Source of the DNA: an uncultured Chlorobiota bacterium
Lineage (GTDB): Bacteria > Bacteroidota > Bacteroidia > Bacteroidales > JAADGE01
Length of the DNA stretch: 6,038 bases
Assembly: GCA_947311265.1 (NCBI GenBank)
Contig: CAMZKQ010000057.1
Coordinates: 1-6,038 of the forward strand
Direction: 5' to 3'
Positions 5,824 through 6,038 of this stretch are shown piece after piece (position 1 is the first letter of the stretch; each line of letters begins with the position of its first letter). The notes under the pieces are model-generated. The model made no database searches, was not told the DNA's origin, and was given only the letters and a program-made list of their open reading frames with translations. The position numbers and the translations under genes are program-made.

Positions 5824-6038
5824 ATGAATAAGGTTATAAAACTGTCCCGTAATTTTTTGCTAGCACTAAAAGATTCCAACAGAGATTTTACACAAGGCAA
5901 TATTAGCAAAGCTATCATTTTGCTTTCTGTGCCAATGGTCGTGGAAATGATTATGGAATCTATTTTTGCTGTGGCAGATATTTTTTTTGTTTCTCGTTTG
6001 GGGCACGAAGCCGTTTCGGCAGTAGGGATTACCGAAAC
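5824..6038 (+). CDS. MATE-family multidrug / cation antiporter, N-terminal part (truncated by window edge)
   Basis: An ATG at 5824, preceded by an A-run typical of Bacteroidota starts, opens a frame that runs off the window after 71 complete codons. The protein begins MNKVIKLSRNFLLALKDS and then reads NRDFTQGNISKAIILLSVPM, VVEMIMESIFAVADIFFVSR and LGHEAVSAVGITE. The block from DFTQGNI through the first transmembrane helix to the LG-x-EAV-x-AVGITE loop is characteristic of the start of MATE transporters. These are inner-membrane proteins of about 12 helices that export drugs and other organic cations in exchange for Na+ or H+. The first helix spans roughly residues 30-55. The gene is divergent from the patatin gene, separated by 134 bases. 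I see only weak -7-like sequences for it (TAGTTTTA at 5778-5785, TAATTTAG at 5799-5806). Family assignment is confident; substrate is unknown. Confidence 0.9.
   Translation, partial: MNKVIKLSRNFLLALKDSNRDFTQGNISKAIILLSVPMVVEMIMESIFAVADIFFVSRLGHEAVSAVGITE

Noticed and set aside
5700..5918. Minus-strand frame of 72 codons over the patatin-MATE intergenic region
   Set aside because: It overlaps the MATE start in antisense and consists of Phe/Leu/Ile-rich sequence expected from reversed AT-rich DNA.

Overview
The window looks like an AT-rich chromosomal segment from a member of the Bacteroidota. Three things point there: matches to the Bacteroidota -33/-7 promoter form (TTTG, about 19 bases, TAnnTTTG), A-rich start-codon contexts without Shine-Dalgarno motifs, and secreted proteins whose signal peptides end in 'NAQ' or 'TAQ'. 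I cannot name the genus.

Layout. (1) Bases 1-355, minus strand: the first 118 codons of a secreted beta-barrel-like outer-membrane protein, with a good promoter 100-130 bases upstream. (2) Bases 356-768: a non-coding divergent intergenic region. (3) Bases 769-2107, plus strand: a lipoprotein followed by a small secreted protein, probably co-transcribed, both of unknown function, followed by a perfect 14-bp hairpin. (4) Bases 2264-4694, plus strand: a PPP-type metallophosphatase followed after 16 bases by an AlbA_2 (Schlafen-type) / GHKL-like ATPase / winged-helix protein, apparently an operon. The second gene carries an 11-base tandem repeat between its ATPase and DNA-binding parts. (5) Bases 4691-5689, minus strand: a patatin-like lipid hydrolase, convergent with the preceding gene and sharing a TTAA in which both stop codons lie. 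(6) From base 5824 to the right edge, plus strand: the N-terminus of a MATE-family multidrug exporter.

How the genes may work together. The cell-envelope genes on the left (barrel, lipoprotein, small secreted protein) and the transporter on the right look like ordinary genome content. The middle is the part worth attention. A soluble phosphatase paired with a putative ATP-binding transcription regulator, and facing a cytoplasmic patatin, could be a regulatory or stress/defence module, but nothing here proves that. No CD-NTase, nuclease, integrase, transposase, CRISPR array, tRNA or rRNA is visible. The most concrete unusual signal is the repeat at 4428-4483. A change of one 11-base unit would put a stop codon inside the repeat and remove the winged-helix domain, so the locus has the architecture of a possible length-variation switch.
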